A stretch of 64,000 nucleotides of DNA. Origin: Setomelanomma holmii. Lineage: Eukaryota; Ascomycota; Dothideomycetes; Pleosporales; Phaeosphaeriaceae. The notes under the pieces were generated by a model. The model did no database searches. It saw nothing but the letters and a program-made list of their open reading frames with translations, and had not been told where the DNA came from. The translations under genes were made by a program, and so were the position numbers. The stretch is taken from contig ML978170.1 of NCBI GenBank assembly GCA_010015745.1, forward strand, positions 186,001 through 250,000, written 5' to 3'. Positions 23,301 through 33,244 of this stretch are shown here, in pieces; position 1 is the first letter of the stretch, and every line of letters begins with the position of its first letter.

Positions 23301-25038
23301 TACGGAGAAGAATGGCTGGCTGAGTTGGTCAACCCCGACTTGCAGCTTTATATCCCGTATTCCTATACTCCCTGCATGAAGGACGCTAACATGTGACAGA
23401 ATCTGGTCTACTTGTGTTCAAGCTCATCGATGGCGAGTTCTCAGAGACTGGCGCTTATGTTGATGTCCTTATGGATGATATGGCATATGCCAGCTACTCC
23501 ACTGCCAAGATCAAGAGCAAGAACATGACGTTCAACGAAGGTAAGACACTTCAAATTACAGTGGTGGACTTATGGCTGATGTGCATGCAGTGGGCGATGT
23601 CATGGTCCGCGAATTGGACTTTTCCAAGATCACTCTCCGCATCATTCAGCATATCAATAAAGATGGCGACGGTGATGAGGATCACGTCATTGCTAAGCTT
23701 ACAGGCAACACGATTGATACATTGCGAAGATGTCTGTACACTCCGACTCAGCTGGTTCTGAAGGACAAGCACGGTCGTGAGAACAAGATCACGGTCAGCC
23801 TCAAATACTTGCCAGTGAAGATGCGCCTGGACCCGAGCGAGTCGTTCAACAACCAAGGCACGCTACGTGTTGATGTTCTGGACGCTGCAGACTTACCAGC
23901 AGCCGATCGTAATGGATTTTCTGATCCGTTTTGCAAGTTCGTGCTCAATGAGAAGGAAGTCTACAAGACGAAGACACAGAAGAAGACGCTGCACCCGGCG
24001 TGGAACGAGTACTTTGAAGTTCCAGTTCGCAGTCGAACAGCGGCAGACTTCGTCGTTAACGTCTATGACTGGGACTTTGGCGACAAAGCCGACTTCCTGG
24101 GCAAGTCGTCCATCAATCTTGAGATTCTCGAGCCCTTCCAGCAACAAGAGGTTACGCTCGCCCTCGATGGTAAGTCTGGCGCCATTCGCCTGCGAATGCT
24201 CTTCAAGCCCGACTACGTCGTTCGCTCCCGCCAAGGATCATCCACCTTCTCTGGGACTTTCGCCCTTCCTGGCAAGGTCGTCGGCGCACCTGTGAAGGGT
24301 GTGGGCAAAGGAGCCGCTTTCGTGGGTGGTGGTGTCGTCAGAGCAGGAACTTTCCTCGGCCGTGGCTTTAAGCGCAGGAAGTCGCGTGGCGCAGGCGGCG
24401 AGGAAGACTTCAATGATCGACCGGACTCGTCTGTTGGTCGACCGTCAGCCGATACTCCTGTTATTTCTGTAGAAGGCGATGGCTCTGCGGGGCAAAACTC
24501 ACCCTCAAATCACAACAGACACAAGAGTTGGGGTGCACAATCATTCGCTAGTCGTTTCAATGACTCTGGCGCTCCTGGTGCCGGAGAGTCTGGCACGGCG
24601 AACATTAGCATCGTCAGTGCTGATGGTTTCCCACCGGGTACAAACGTTCGTGTCCTCGTGCGTCTGAACAACAAGGACATTCACAAGACCGACCACCACA
24701 AAACGACTACCGGAACCGTCGAATTTGGCGACGAGTCATTCAAGTCGCCATGCACCGCCGACTCATTCTTCAAGATCGCAGTCGTGGACCATAAGACGTT
24801 TGGCCGCGATGAAGAGCTAGGCGAAGGCACATTCACCATCGACGATCAAGGTAGTGGTTCTGAAAAGAACGTTGGTGTCGGAAAGGGCATGGTCGTAATA
24901 AAGAGCAGTTTCCAGCCCAGTGCTAGCGACGCAGCATCCATGGTCGGCAGTGTGAGTCCAAAACCGGAAAAGAGCGGCAGGAGGAACCTGCTGAGTAGGG
25001 GGCGTGGGGAGCGGGAGAAGAGCGCCACACCTGCTTAG
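20317..25038 (+). CDS. Tricalbin (SMP and multi-C2 ER-plasma membrane tether)
   Basis: Three exons (20317-23275, 23400-23540, 23591-25038) join in phase to give 1,515 residues, close to yeast Tcb3. A soluble, Ala-rich N-terminus precedes a membrane hairpin (about residues 175-205). A synaptotagmin-like lipid-binding SMP domain follows (about 240-445). C2 domains start near residues 458, 601, 739 and 1123, with a weaker C2-like module near 1368-1475. Calcium-type Asp pairs are visible in several, for example S-G-T-P-D-P-Y and G-F-S-D-P-F. Glu/Lys-rich linkers separate the third and fourth C2. Tricalbins anchor in the ER and tether cortical ER to the plasma membrane, moving lipid and protecting membrane integrity. 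The frame stays open for 61 codons after the TAG. Confidence 0.95.
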
Positions 25039-25224
25039 AAAGCTGGGAGGAAGCAAGAGAATACCAGTGAGGGCATCTTAAACTCGGGCACTCAGCAGAT
25101 TCGCCAGAAGCTGGGGAGAAGTAACTTGTCGCTTGTCGAGCCCGCAATGGAACGCCAGAGCACCCACAAGGCAAGGAGCGTGAAGAGTTGGGTCGAGGAT
25201 ACGAGAAGGTTCAGTTTTGAGTAA
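25039..25224 (+). other. Open in-frame extension after the tricalbin stop codon
   Basis: Directly after the TAG at 25036-25038 the same frame runs 61 sense codons to a TAA at 25222-25224. The conceptual peptide is basic and Ser/Thr-rich, like the residues before the stop. It could be chance, a recently lost C-terminus or low-level read-through. No splice donor that would skip the TAG was found. Confidence 0.4.
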
Positions 25225-25596
25225 CCGTCAGGAAATGGTTGGTACGATTGGTGGTTCCTATCTTCCTTCTTGTCTTGGGACATTTCCTTCTTCTGCCCTG
25301 GACGCTACACCTAGGGAATTCCTAGTTCATGTTCATGTTTTATACCAGTCCTGCCCAAGTCTAATCAATTCCAACGATATCCTAATGCATTTAAGGCTCT
25401 TGGAGTTCCGGAAATTGCTGCTTCGTGGCCTGGGGTTTAGTATAGCTGTGCTTCAGCATCACCCCAAAAAGCAAAGGGAGAAGAGTCAATTCACCGTGAA
25501 TGGTAATGATTTCACGTTTAAGATACAGCCGTGCCGAACTTCACCGTGTAGGCTTTATACGCCAACGACCTTACCATTTCTAATCGTAGCCAATCG

Positions 25597-25673
25597 CAGC
25601 TGTTCGCACCTCCGACGGAATTGAGATAGGATGTCGGTAGCCATTGCGGGGCAACGGGGATGGTCCAATGGGA
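25597..25673. repeat. First copy of a 77-bp imperfect direct repeat
   Basis: The stretch starting CAGCTGTTCGCACCTCCGAC is repeated imperfectly at 25832-25908, with the copies offset by 235 bp. It lies in the 990-bp region upstream of the FMN oxidoreductase gene and outside any recognised gene. The rest of that region holds only promoter sequence as far as can be seen. Confidence 0.6.
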
Positions 25674-25831
25674 ATGGTGGGTGGGGGAGGCGGTGGCCGC
25701 GGGCGGAGAGAGTGGGGTGGCGGGTGATCGAGGAAATGTCAGAATCGCAATCGGAAGGAATGAGAGCGATGGACACGGCGACTTAAAAGATTCGAGAGTT
25801 GTGACATCTTGCTTAGGATCCGGTCACATCA

Positions 25832-25908
25832 CAGCTCTTCGCACCTCCGACGTAGTTCAGAGAGGATGTCAGTAGCTTCGGGGGCAGCTAGCGGGAATAG
25901 TCCGATGC
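25832..25908. repeat. Second copy of the 77-bp direct repeat
   Basis: It begins CAGCTCTTCGCACCTCCGAC and ends about 120 bp before the oxidoreductase ATG, so the duplicated block is part of that promoter. Confidence 0.6.
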
Positions 25909-26030
25909 AACGACGATAACCCCGCGACCACGGATACTTATCCTAGGCATGGCGAACATATATACGTATCTGTCGCATATCCAATATTGTTGTCCGAAGC
26001 TGGTCCTCAAAGAAGATCAACTTAATTACC

Positions 26031-27513
26031 ATGGAGTACGATAAAAGTACCACGTCAGGCGCATCAGAAGCCCAAAGCTACCCGCACGAAAGCACAAATG
26101 CGGGAGGAAGGAATGGAAAACTACGTGTCCAGGGAGCCAAAACAGACGTCAGCGGTCTCGCAGAATCAATCACATTCCCCTTCTCAGGACGGACAGCGAA
26201 AAATCGGTTCCTCAAAGGTGCAGATTTGACACCATAGACAATCCGCAAACACCTCACTGATCGTTATCTCAGCACCCATGACCGAACGCATCTGCCACTG
26301 GCCCGAAGACGCCTCAGATATTCAATCCCGCGGCTTCCCCTCCGAAGCATACACCCACCTCTACCAGCGCTGGGGCGAAGGCGACATCGGCATCATCGTC
26401 GCCGGCAACCTCATGATCCGCTACGACGCCGTCGAAGCCTACGGGAACCCTATCCTACAGGACAACCACGACAACCGCATCGCTGCATTCCGCAAAGTCG
26501 CCGACGCAGCAAAAGCCCATGGCTCCTTATTCATCGCGCAACTGTCCCATCCCGGACGCCAGGGCACCGCGACGCTGAACCCTGAACCCGTAAGTGCCAG
26601 CGATGTTCAGTTGCAGATCAAGTGGGCGGGAAATTGGTTTGCGAAGCCCCGAGCGCTCACAATTGCTGAGATTGGAGAAATGGTGAAATGGTGGGGAGAG
26701 GCGGCAAGATTGTGCTGTGAATCCGGCTTCGACGGCATACAAATCCACTGCGCGCATGGCTATCTCCTCGCACAGTTCCTATCCCAAACAACAAACAAAC
26801 GCACCGACGCGTACGGCGGATCCTTTGAAAACCGGTGCAGAATCATCTTCGAAATCATCAATGAAGTCAAGCGCGTCGTCCCGGACCGTAATTTTATAAT
26901 TTGCGTCAAGCTAAACAGCGTCGAATTCCAACCCGGCGGCCAAACGCCCGAGGATTGTCGCAATCTCTGCCTCAAGCTGGAAGAGCAAGGGGTGGATTTT
27001 CTGGATTTGTCTGGTGGTACGTTTGAGGGACGCGCGTTTGAGCATAAGAAGGAAAGCACGAAGAAGAGGGAAGCGTATTTTATCGAATTTGCGGAACAAA
27101 TTCGCCCTATGCTTAAGAAGACGGTGTTATATGTTACAGGCGGTTTCCGTACTGCAGCCGGAATGGCATCGGCGATTCAATCCGGTGCGTGCGATGGCGT
27201 GGGGATTGGCCGACCACTAGGCGCGGAGCCGTATCTTTGTAAAGAGATTCTGGAAGGGACGGTGGACGGTGCGATTGAGAATTTCGTCCCTTTGCCGAAG
27301 AATACGCAAGCGACTGGGAGTCAGTTGCATCAGATTGGGTATGGGGATCGTTTGATTAGTGATTGGAGCGATGAGGGTGAGGTGAAGAGGTGGCTTAAGG
27401 CGGATGAGGTGGAGGATGAGAGGAAGATTAAGATTTTGCCCAAGGTAGACAGTTCGGGGTATCCGAGGATTAAGGCGCAGAGTGGGTTTGAGTATTTGCG
27501 GGCTGCGGCGTGA
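26031..27513 (+). CDS. FMN-dependent oxidoreductase, old yellow enzyme family
   Basis: Two exons (26031-26217, 26273-27513) give 475 residues. The TIM-barrel of NADH:flavin oxidoreductases is clear: A-P-M-T-E at the first strand, the Q-L-S-H-P-G-R-Q region, I-H-C-A-H-G-Y-L-L-A-Q-F-L-S, and R-T-D-A-Y-G-G-S-F-E-N-R. The C-terminal phosphate-binding part (V-T-G-G-F-R and G-I-G-R-P) is also present. The usual H-G-A-H-G motif reads H-C-A-H-G here. Such enzymes reduce activated alkenes or related small molecules with NAD(P)H. The substrate cannot be predicted. No redox partner or biosynthetic backbone gene lies next to it. Confidence 0.9.
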
Positions 27514-27790
27514 AGGCTCGGGTGGAAGAAGATTTGGCGATGAGGAGTGGATACTGCGAGATAGCATGGTGAGGGCCTTGTCTTTGCGCTTTTCTGGGAT
27601 TGGTTGGTGACTTTGGTCGCACGTACATATTAGCGTAGGAGCCGTTGAGAAATAGCGGTTGGAGAACCATGGTACATATCCGCTCCACTCGAGTGTTGCA
27701 TTATTTCGTGCATACATCACCTCGCACGCTAAAGTTCTACTCATCCTGCAGACCTATCACTGTACATCCAATCTTCACGCCACAAGCATC

Positions 27791-28358
27791 ATGCCACCTC
27801 CAACTCCACAGCAGCGACCCACACGGGGCCCCAAATCAACGCCAGCACCGAGCCGAACAAGGGAACCCAGAACCAGCCTATGACCGCGTGAGAAAGCTAT
27901 AAGCTTTCCAGTCATGGGTAGATTCGGGGGGGCTTGCAGGATTTGCAAAGTCTCACGGATTGGAGCCTGACTTCATAGATGACATTCCCGAAGTTGAGCC
28001 TGTAGTGCTCACTGCATACTGCAAGAAGCTTCGAAGCATTCCGGGGCTAGAGACTGCAATGGTCAATCGAAAGGTGAACAACGGGCAGCACATGAGTAAC
28101 GAGGCTTCTGAAATTGCGATGGGGATAGCGGAGGGTTGGGATGATGTTGAAGATGAGGAAGAGTGGAATGTTGAAGTCAAGGAAGAAGAACGTAAAGTAT
28201 ATAAGGTACGGGGGCGTATGAGTGGGGATAGCGAGCGAGTGACGAGAAAAACACAATCAGGGTTGAAACTTTCTAGAATACCCAACTTAACAGAAACTAG
28301 GAAACTGAGAATAGGCGATGTCGTGGTTGATGGTTTCGCGAGCCAGGGGCGGGGATGA
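27791..28358 (+). pseudogene. Small decayed gene, unrecognised family
   Basis: An ATG at 27791 opens a Pro/Thr/Arg-rich frame that stops after 31 codons. A coding-quality frame shifted by one base then reads through P-A-Y-D-R-V-R-K-L and meets a TAA (27900-27902). It continues as A-F-Q-S-W-V-D-S-G-G-L-A-G-F-A-K-S-H-G and an acidic C-terminal half to a stop at 28356-28358. The three segments make sense as one small protein of about 180 residues broken by a frameshift and a nonsense change. I do not recognise the family. An alternative is a short gene using introns I could not place. Confidence 0.45.
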
Positions 28359-28472
28359 TACGTCACAAAAGCCTCGGAATCATTCCGATGACGATTCCAA
28401 TTCCTACCCGGTACCTACCTTGGATCTTTCCTCTACACATCCCTTCCGTGCCATTTTACCATTGCATTCATA

Positions 28473-29441
28473 ATGGCATCGAAATTGTCCAACAGCACAA
28501 AATACTTTGAGCTTACCGAATTCACTTTCGAGGATGGCACGACCCTGCCGGTGACTCGAGTCGCATATCTAATCCTCAATCCAGACAAGACTAAAATAGC
28601 AATCGTGCACACCTGCTTCAGAGGTCGGCTCAATACCACGTTGACGCATGCTGATGGCGCATTCAAAGACTACAAGGTCATTGTCTTGGCCCTTTTTGGC
28701 AACGGGGAGTCGTCATCACAGTCCAACACCACGAATTTCCCAAAGAAGATTGAATACCAGGATTGCGTGAACGCGCAGTATCAACTATTGTCACAAAAGC
28801 TGGGTATTGAGAAGGTGGATGTAATGTTGGGCTTCTCGATGGGTGGTCAGATCACGTACAGATGGATCGTCTCACACCCAAAATTTGTGAAGAATGCAGT
28901 CATTGTTTGCTCGTCTGCCCAAACCTCAAGGCACAATTTCCAGTTTCTGGAAGGACCAAAAGCTGCACTGGGGAATGCAGCGACGCCGCAGCAAGGAATC
29001 AGAGCATTTGGCAAGGGCTATTCAGCGTGGCTTACGAGCGCAGAATGGTTCGACAAGGAGCTGTACCAAGAGCTCGGCTTTGAGACGCTCTCCGCTTGGG
29101 ACGAAGTTGCTACCGGCTCGGGCTACGAAGGCTGGACCGGTGAAGACCTTTTGGCCATGCTCGGAATGTGGCAACGAGGCGATATCACGAAAGATCGCGG
29201 AGTGTCGAGGAGCGGGCTGAGAGATACACTCAACGCCATCGAGGCGCGAGTGCTGCTGATGCCATGTGAGACGGACCAGTATTTCCGCCCATATGTCAAT
29301 AAGAGGGAGGCTAAAGACATCAAAGATGCCACAGTGGAGGTTGTGCCCAGTATATGGGGTCATATAGCTGGAGGAGGAGCTAACGCTGAAGACGTAACAT
29401 GGATGCGACAGAAAATTGAAGCATTCTTGAGGAATAGGTAG
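28473..29441 (+). CDS. Alpha/beta hydrolase, homoserine O-acetyltransferase-like
   Basis: Single exon, 322 residues, starting at an ATG 115 bp after the preceding relic. The nucleophile elbow G-F-S-M-G-G places the catalytic Ser at residue 122. Asp268 (in P-C-E-T-D-Q-Y-F) and His297 (in W-G-H-I-A-G-G) complete the triad in the order used by the MetX/MET2 branch of alpha/beta hydrolases. The protein is shorter than true homoserine acetyltransferase (about 480 residues), so methionine biosynthesis is not implied. Many fungal relatives with this length act as acyltransferases or hydrolases in accessory metabolism. Substrate unknown. Confidence 0.85.
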   Translation: MASKLSNSTKYFELTEFTFEDGTTLPVTRVAYLILNPDKTKIAIVHTCFRGRLNTTLTHADGAFKDYKVIVLALFGNGESSSQSNTTNFPKKIEYQDCVNAQYQLLSQKLGIEKVDVMLGFSMGGQITYRWIVSHPKFVKNAVIVCSSAQTSRHNFQFLEGPKAALGNAATPQQGIRAFGKGYSAWLTSAEWFDKELYQELGFETLSAWDEVATGSGYEGWTGEDLLAMLGMWQRGDITKDRGVSRSGLRDTLNAIEARVLLMPCETDQYFRPYVNKREAKDIKDATVEVVPSIWGHIAGGGANAEDVTWMRQKIEAFLRNR

Positions 29442-30003
29442 GTTAGAGAATATGCCCTACTTGAATGACGAGATCTTACCATGTTTCGATCAGCGGCTTA
29501 GCCTGATGCTGCGGTTTTGGAACACTTTCCACACAAGTGCATCGTGGCGGCGAAATCGGCGCGGTCACATCGAAGAAGTTTTCTCTCACGAGCTCATCAG
29601 CCGACACTATACTCGTCGACCTGAATCGTAGCCAATGAAGGTAACCTATAATCGTTCTCCTCTGCCGGGGGTAAAAGTTCCGAATGCTCCGTTCCTCATC
29701 CGCTCGAACCTGCAGCGAGATGTGAACCATGATAGGTTGTTCAGAATCCTTCCCAGCAACTCGGGCCGGCTACAGCCTTGCCTTCGCTTTGTATGGTTGT
29801 GGAAATCGAAGATCAACTTTAGTAATCCTTGCTTTAAGTTGGTGAGGCATTGGAATGCCAGGTTCCCCTCACGAACGCTGCGAAGGACATGGTACGCACG
29901 GATGAGCGTGTCCACGGAACTCAGGCTACGCACTTTTTCGAAAATTATCTGAGCGCCCTCTCTTGTCTTGTCGCATTTTCGTTTCGCACAGGATTTGGTC
30001 GCG
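29442..30003. other. Intergenic region upstream of the P450 gene
   Basis: This 562-bp stretch has short open frames on both strands without ATG, motif or codon bias. I see nothing in it beyond the P450 promoter. Confidence 0.4.
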
Positions 30004-31672
30004 ATGGAATTTGAACTGGTTGCGGCTGTGATTACAGCCATTCTTGCAGCCATCCTAGCACGTATCACCTATATGCAGAAGTTTCATCCTTTATCCAAAT
30101 TCCCTGGACCATGGTATGCGACGTCCTTTTCCGTCGTCGGCGCAGTCATTTCGATCGAGCAGAAGGAGCCAGAGTTTCTCATGTACCTGGTGCGGAAGTA
30201 TGGCAGCAAGTACCCAAGTATCTCCACATCTTAGAACGTACTGATGCTACCAGCTGATCGACCGATCCGGATATCGCCTACACTACTGCTGTTCCCTCGT
30301 CCGTCGGCACTAAAAGACATCTACTGGGACCCGCAGTGCAATATCAAGGGCAGTCTCTATAGTAGTCCAGCTTTGGGACCTGTGCACTTATTCACGACTC
30401 TTGATGGCAATACCCATCGAGGGCTAAGAAAGGCTCTATCGAATGCACCGTGGACTCTAGGTCAACTAAAGAAATCTTGGGAAAACCGATTCGACGATCA
30501 AATTAATCTTTTCGTCGAGAAGTCGCATGAGCATGCTGCTGCAGGGCGCACAATTTGCATTTCAGACAAGCTCGCAGAATTCGCAGCTGACATCATGTCG
30601 ATGGTATCATTCACTGACCCCTTCGGAGCCGTCAAGAACCAGCGCGACGAGAAGGATATATTGGGCAATTGGCGCAAGGGCCTGACGTTCTTTGCTTTGC
30701 TAGCCCGATTTCGCTTCTTCCGGGAGGCGATTGTCAAAATTCCCCATGTGGGAAAGTGGTTTCTGCCGGCTATCTCGGACGACTCTGGGATGGGATGGCT
30801 GATGTGCGAAGCAGAGCGTCAAGTTTCGAAGCGCGAGAAGCAGGTTGAGGAGAAGGCTAACACTAGCAAGCCAGACTTTCTGCAACAGTAAGGCACGAAC
30901 ACGGGCTAGATCGTACGTTGGACTCACATGAACAGCTGCCTTGAAGCTCGTATGCCCGATGGCTCTCCACTGACACACACGCAACGGGTCGCGCACGTCA
31001 CCTTGCTTATTCAAGCGGGTGTATGTAACATCCTTTGAACCATCTGACTCGAGACAAGGCTGACATCTTACGCGAATGTCCTAGGCCGATACCACCGGAA
31101 CCGCTTTGGGCTCAATACTTCGCTTCTTAGTCACCAGCCCCACCGCACTTGCTCGAGTGCGTGTGGAGATAGAGACTGCCGAAAGCGCCGGACTACTCTC
31201 ACATCCGATCCAATTCGAAGAAACACGCAAACACCTACCATATTTCGTGGCTTGCATCAAGGAGGGACTCCGTCTCCAACCACCCGCAACAAACTTATTC
31301 GCCAGAGTCGTACCCAAAGGTGGGAAAGTCATTGACGGGCATTTTATACCCGGTGGTGCTGAGGTGACGAGCTACGCCTATACTGTTCAAAGAGATCGTG
31401 ACTTGTATGGGCCGGATGCGGAGGAGTTCAAACCTGAGCGCTGGCTTGTAGACGAGAAGAGGGGCTTCGAGCTTGAAGCGGCGCAGTTCACGTTCGGCGT
31501 CGGACCGCGAGTATGTCTAGGTAAGGACATTGCGCTTATGGAGATCTACAAACTGCTTCCTGAAATTGTACGCCGTTTTGACATCGAGCTTGTGCAGTCC
31601 GGTCGATACGTGGTTGTAGGAGGAGTTGCGTATAACAAAGGTTTTCTCGCGAGACTGACCGAAAGAAGCTGA
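30004..31672 (+). CDS. Cytochrome P450 monooxygenase
   Basis: Four exons (30004-30217, 30254-30887, 30936-31020, 31085-31672) give 506 residues, standard for a fungal microsomal P450. Residues 5-20 form the membrane anchor, followed by a P-G-P hinge. The I-helix oxygen-binding motif A-D-T-T-G-T spans the third intron, the K-helix reads K-E-G-L-R, the P-E-R-W meander follows, and the haem loop is F-G-V-G-P-R-V-C-L-G with Cys near 455. The enzyme would hydroxylate or epoxidise a hydrophobic substrate at the ER using a P450 reductase. The first intron is only 36 bp but is the one placement that keeps frame. Substrate unknown. No polyketide or peptide synthase is nearby. Confidence 0.92.
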
Positions 31673-31920
31673 TCTCAAGGAGCAGCCGTCAATCAAGGGA
31701 TGGGGTCGATTAAGATCTTAGCGTTTGAGGAGCAACGCGCGACGGAAGCTCGAGGTCGTTCGTCCATGCTCGCCTTAGTATAATATTAATAAATATACTG
31801 TTAGAAAAGTATGTGTACCAATCAACGCATGGGCAAACAGTGTTCACTTTTGTCTCAATACATACTGTACATTACATTATTACCGCACGGTCATTGCATT
31901 CCGTGCTTGGCAGGAGATGA

Positions 31921-33244
31921 TTATGCATACACATAGCAGAGCGGTCCCGCCAAGGTGTACATAACATCCCTGATTGTCACCGTTTCCACCCCAACATATC
32001 CCAAATCAACCTCATCATCCAGCGTCGTGTTTCTGCTCGGCGGAGTATTATTTAGGGTAATCGTGCCGCCAAGAGCATACAGCCTCTTCTCAATGTCCTG
32101 ATTTTGCCATGTCCAGTACGTCCTATCGATCATAGCGTGATGTAAGAAGAACGCGGGATCACCGGGCGATGTAAACAGATCACCTCCTGGATCGCCCCCG
32201 ATGGTGAAGTGGCCGCCTGTGTGGACGCCGAGAAATCCGTTGGGAAAGTCACCTTGCATTCTTGTAGAAAAGCTAAGGAAGTCGGTGTAATTGGTGATGA
32301 GAGACACAACCTCCGAGTCTCTCGTCCAGGATGAGGCAACACGCGAGATGTCGCGGCGCAAACAGCGCGGATTGTAGCCTAGGCCGTCTGGGCTCGGATT
32401 CGGTGTGACATCCGTGAGGGCAGGGGAGACGGGGCCAAGGTTAACACGCCAGCTGTTGGGAGATCAGTCTTATGATCCCGAGGAAGTGAATGGTTGACTT
32501 ACTCCACGAAGGGACCAGCCATCACACATCCTCCACCATTGGCTGGAGGCAGAGAGATTCCGCAAGCAGCAGGACTCGGTATACAAACGTTGCTCCTGTT
32601 AGCGACAAAGGCTCCATCTCCAGACATGCTCGTCGCGGAGCCGTCGAAGGTAGGAGATTTGAGGGGATCATCTGCCCACTTTGGCCAATTGTAGTACGGT
32701 TGCCAGCCTTTATAGCCACACTCGTTTCTCAAAATCTGCTCGTATGCCCAGGTAAAGTAGCGATGCCACGAAAGGAAATTGCCCTGGGTAGTGATGAGTG
32801 AAGTGTGAGGGCAGGGGAAAATCTCTTTGAACTTACTGTGCCGTGGATCGAAAGAGTCTGGTTGATGTGAGAAGCCACAAAGTCATCGTAGCGATTCTTG
32901 GCTCCTGCAGCTATTCCGGCTGGCGTCTTTGCCGGGAGTTTAGCCAGGCAATTCACAGCACTGGTGTAGTCGATTCTCTCTTGAGCCGATAGTGTTGACC
33001 TGTGGTTGTGTCAGCGGAATGTGTTTGTAAGGTATACACTCACATTCACTCACCATTCCCTTCTTACTGCGGTGTTCTTCAAAGTACATTTCTGTGGGCT
33101 GGCAAAGCCATTCTTGGCAACATAAGCTGCAAGATTCAACACGCCTTTTGCAGTAAGAGCATCGCTTTGCAATGCGTTTCGTGATTCCAGCGGTGCAGCG
33201 GCGGCACTGCCGACGAGGGCAACTGTGAGAATGGAAATTCTCAT
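31921..33244 (-). CDS. Secreted tyrosinase (type 3 copper oxidase)
   Basis: Four exons on the minus strand start at ATG 33244 with a cleavable signal peptide (about 18 residues, hydrophobic, ending A-A-A-A-P). The CuA ligands are seen as H-x7-H (in H-I-N-Q-T-L-S-I-H) and W-H-R-Y-F, the latter just after the second intron. The CuB ligands are G-V-H-T-G-G-H-F and D-P-A-F-F-L-H-H-A-M-I-D-R. The last exon ends at 31921 without the long C-terminal shielding domain of some fungal tyrosinases, so this is the short secreted type of roughly 390 residues. Tyrosinases oxidise phenols to quinones and catechols, for example in melanin formation or phenol detoxification. Convergent with the P450 gene, with only 248 bp between the two stops. 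Confidence 0.92.

Noticed and set aside
26031..33244. Secondary-metabolite gene cluster (oxidoreductase, hydrolase, P450, tyrosinase)
   Set aside because: No polyketide synthase, peptide synthetase, terpene synthase or transporter is present, and decayed or unrelated sequence separates the genes.
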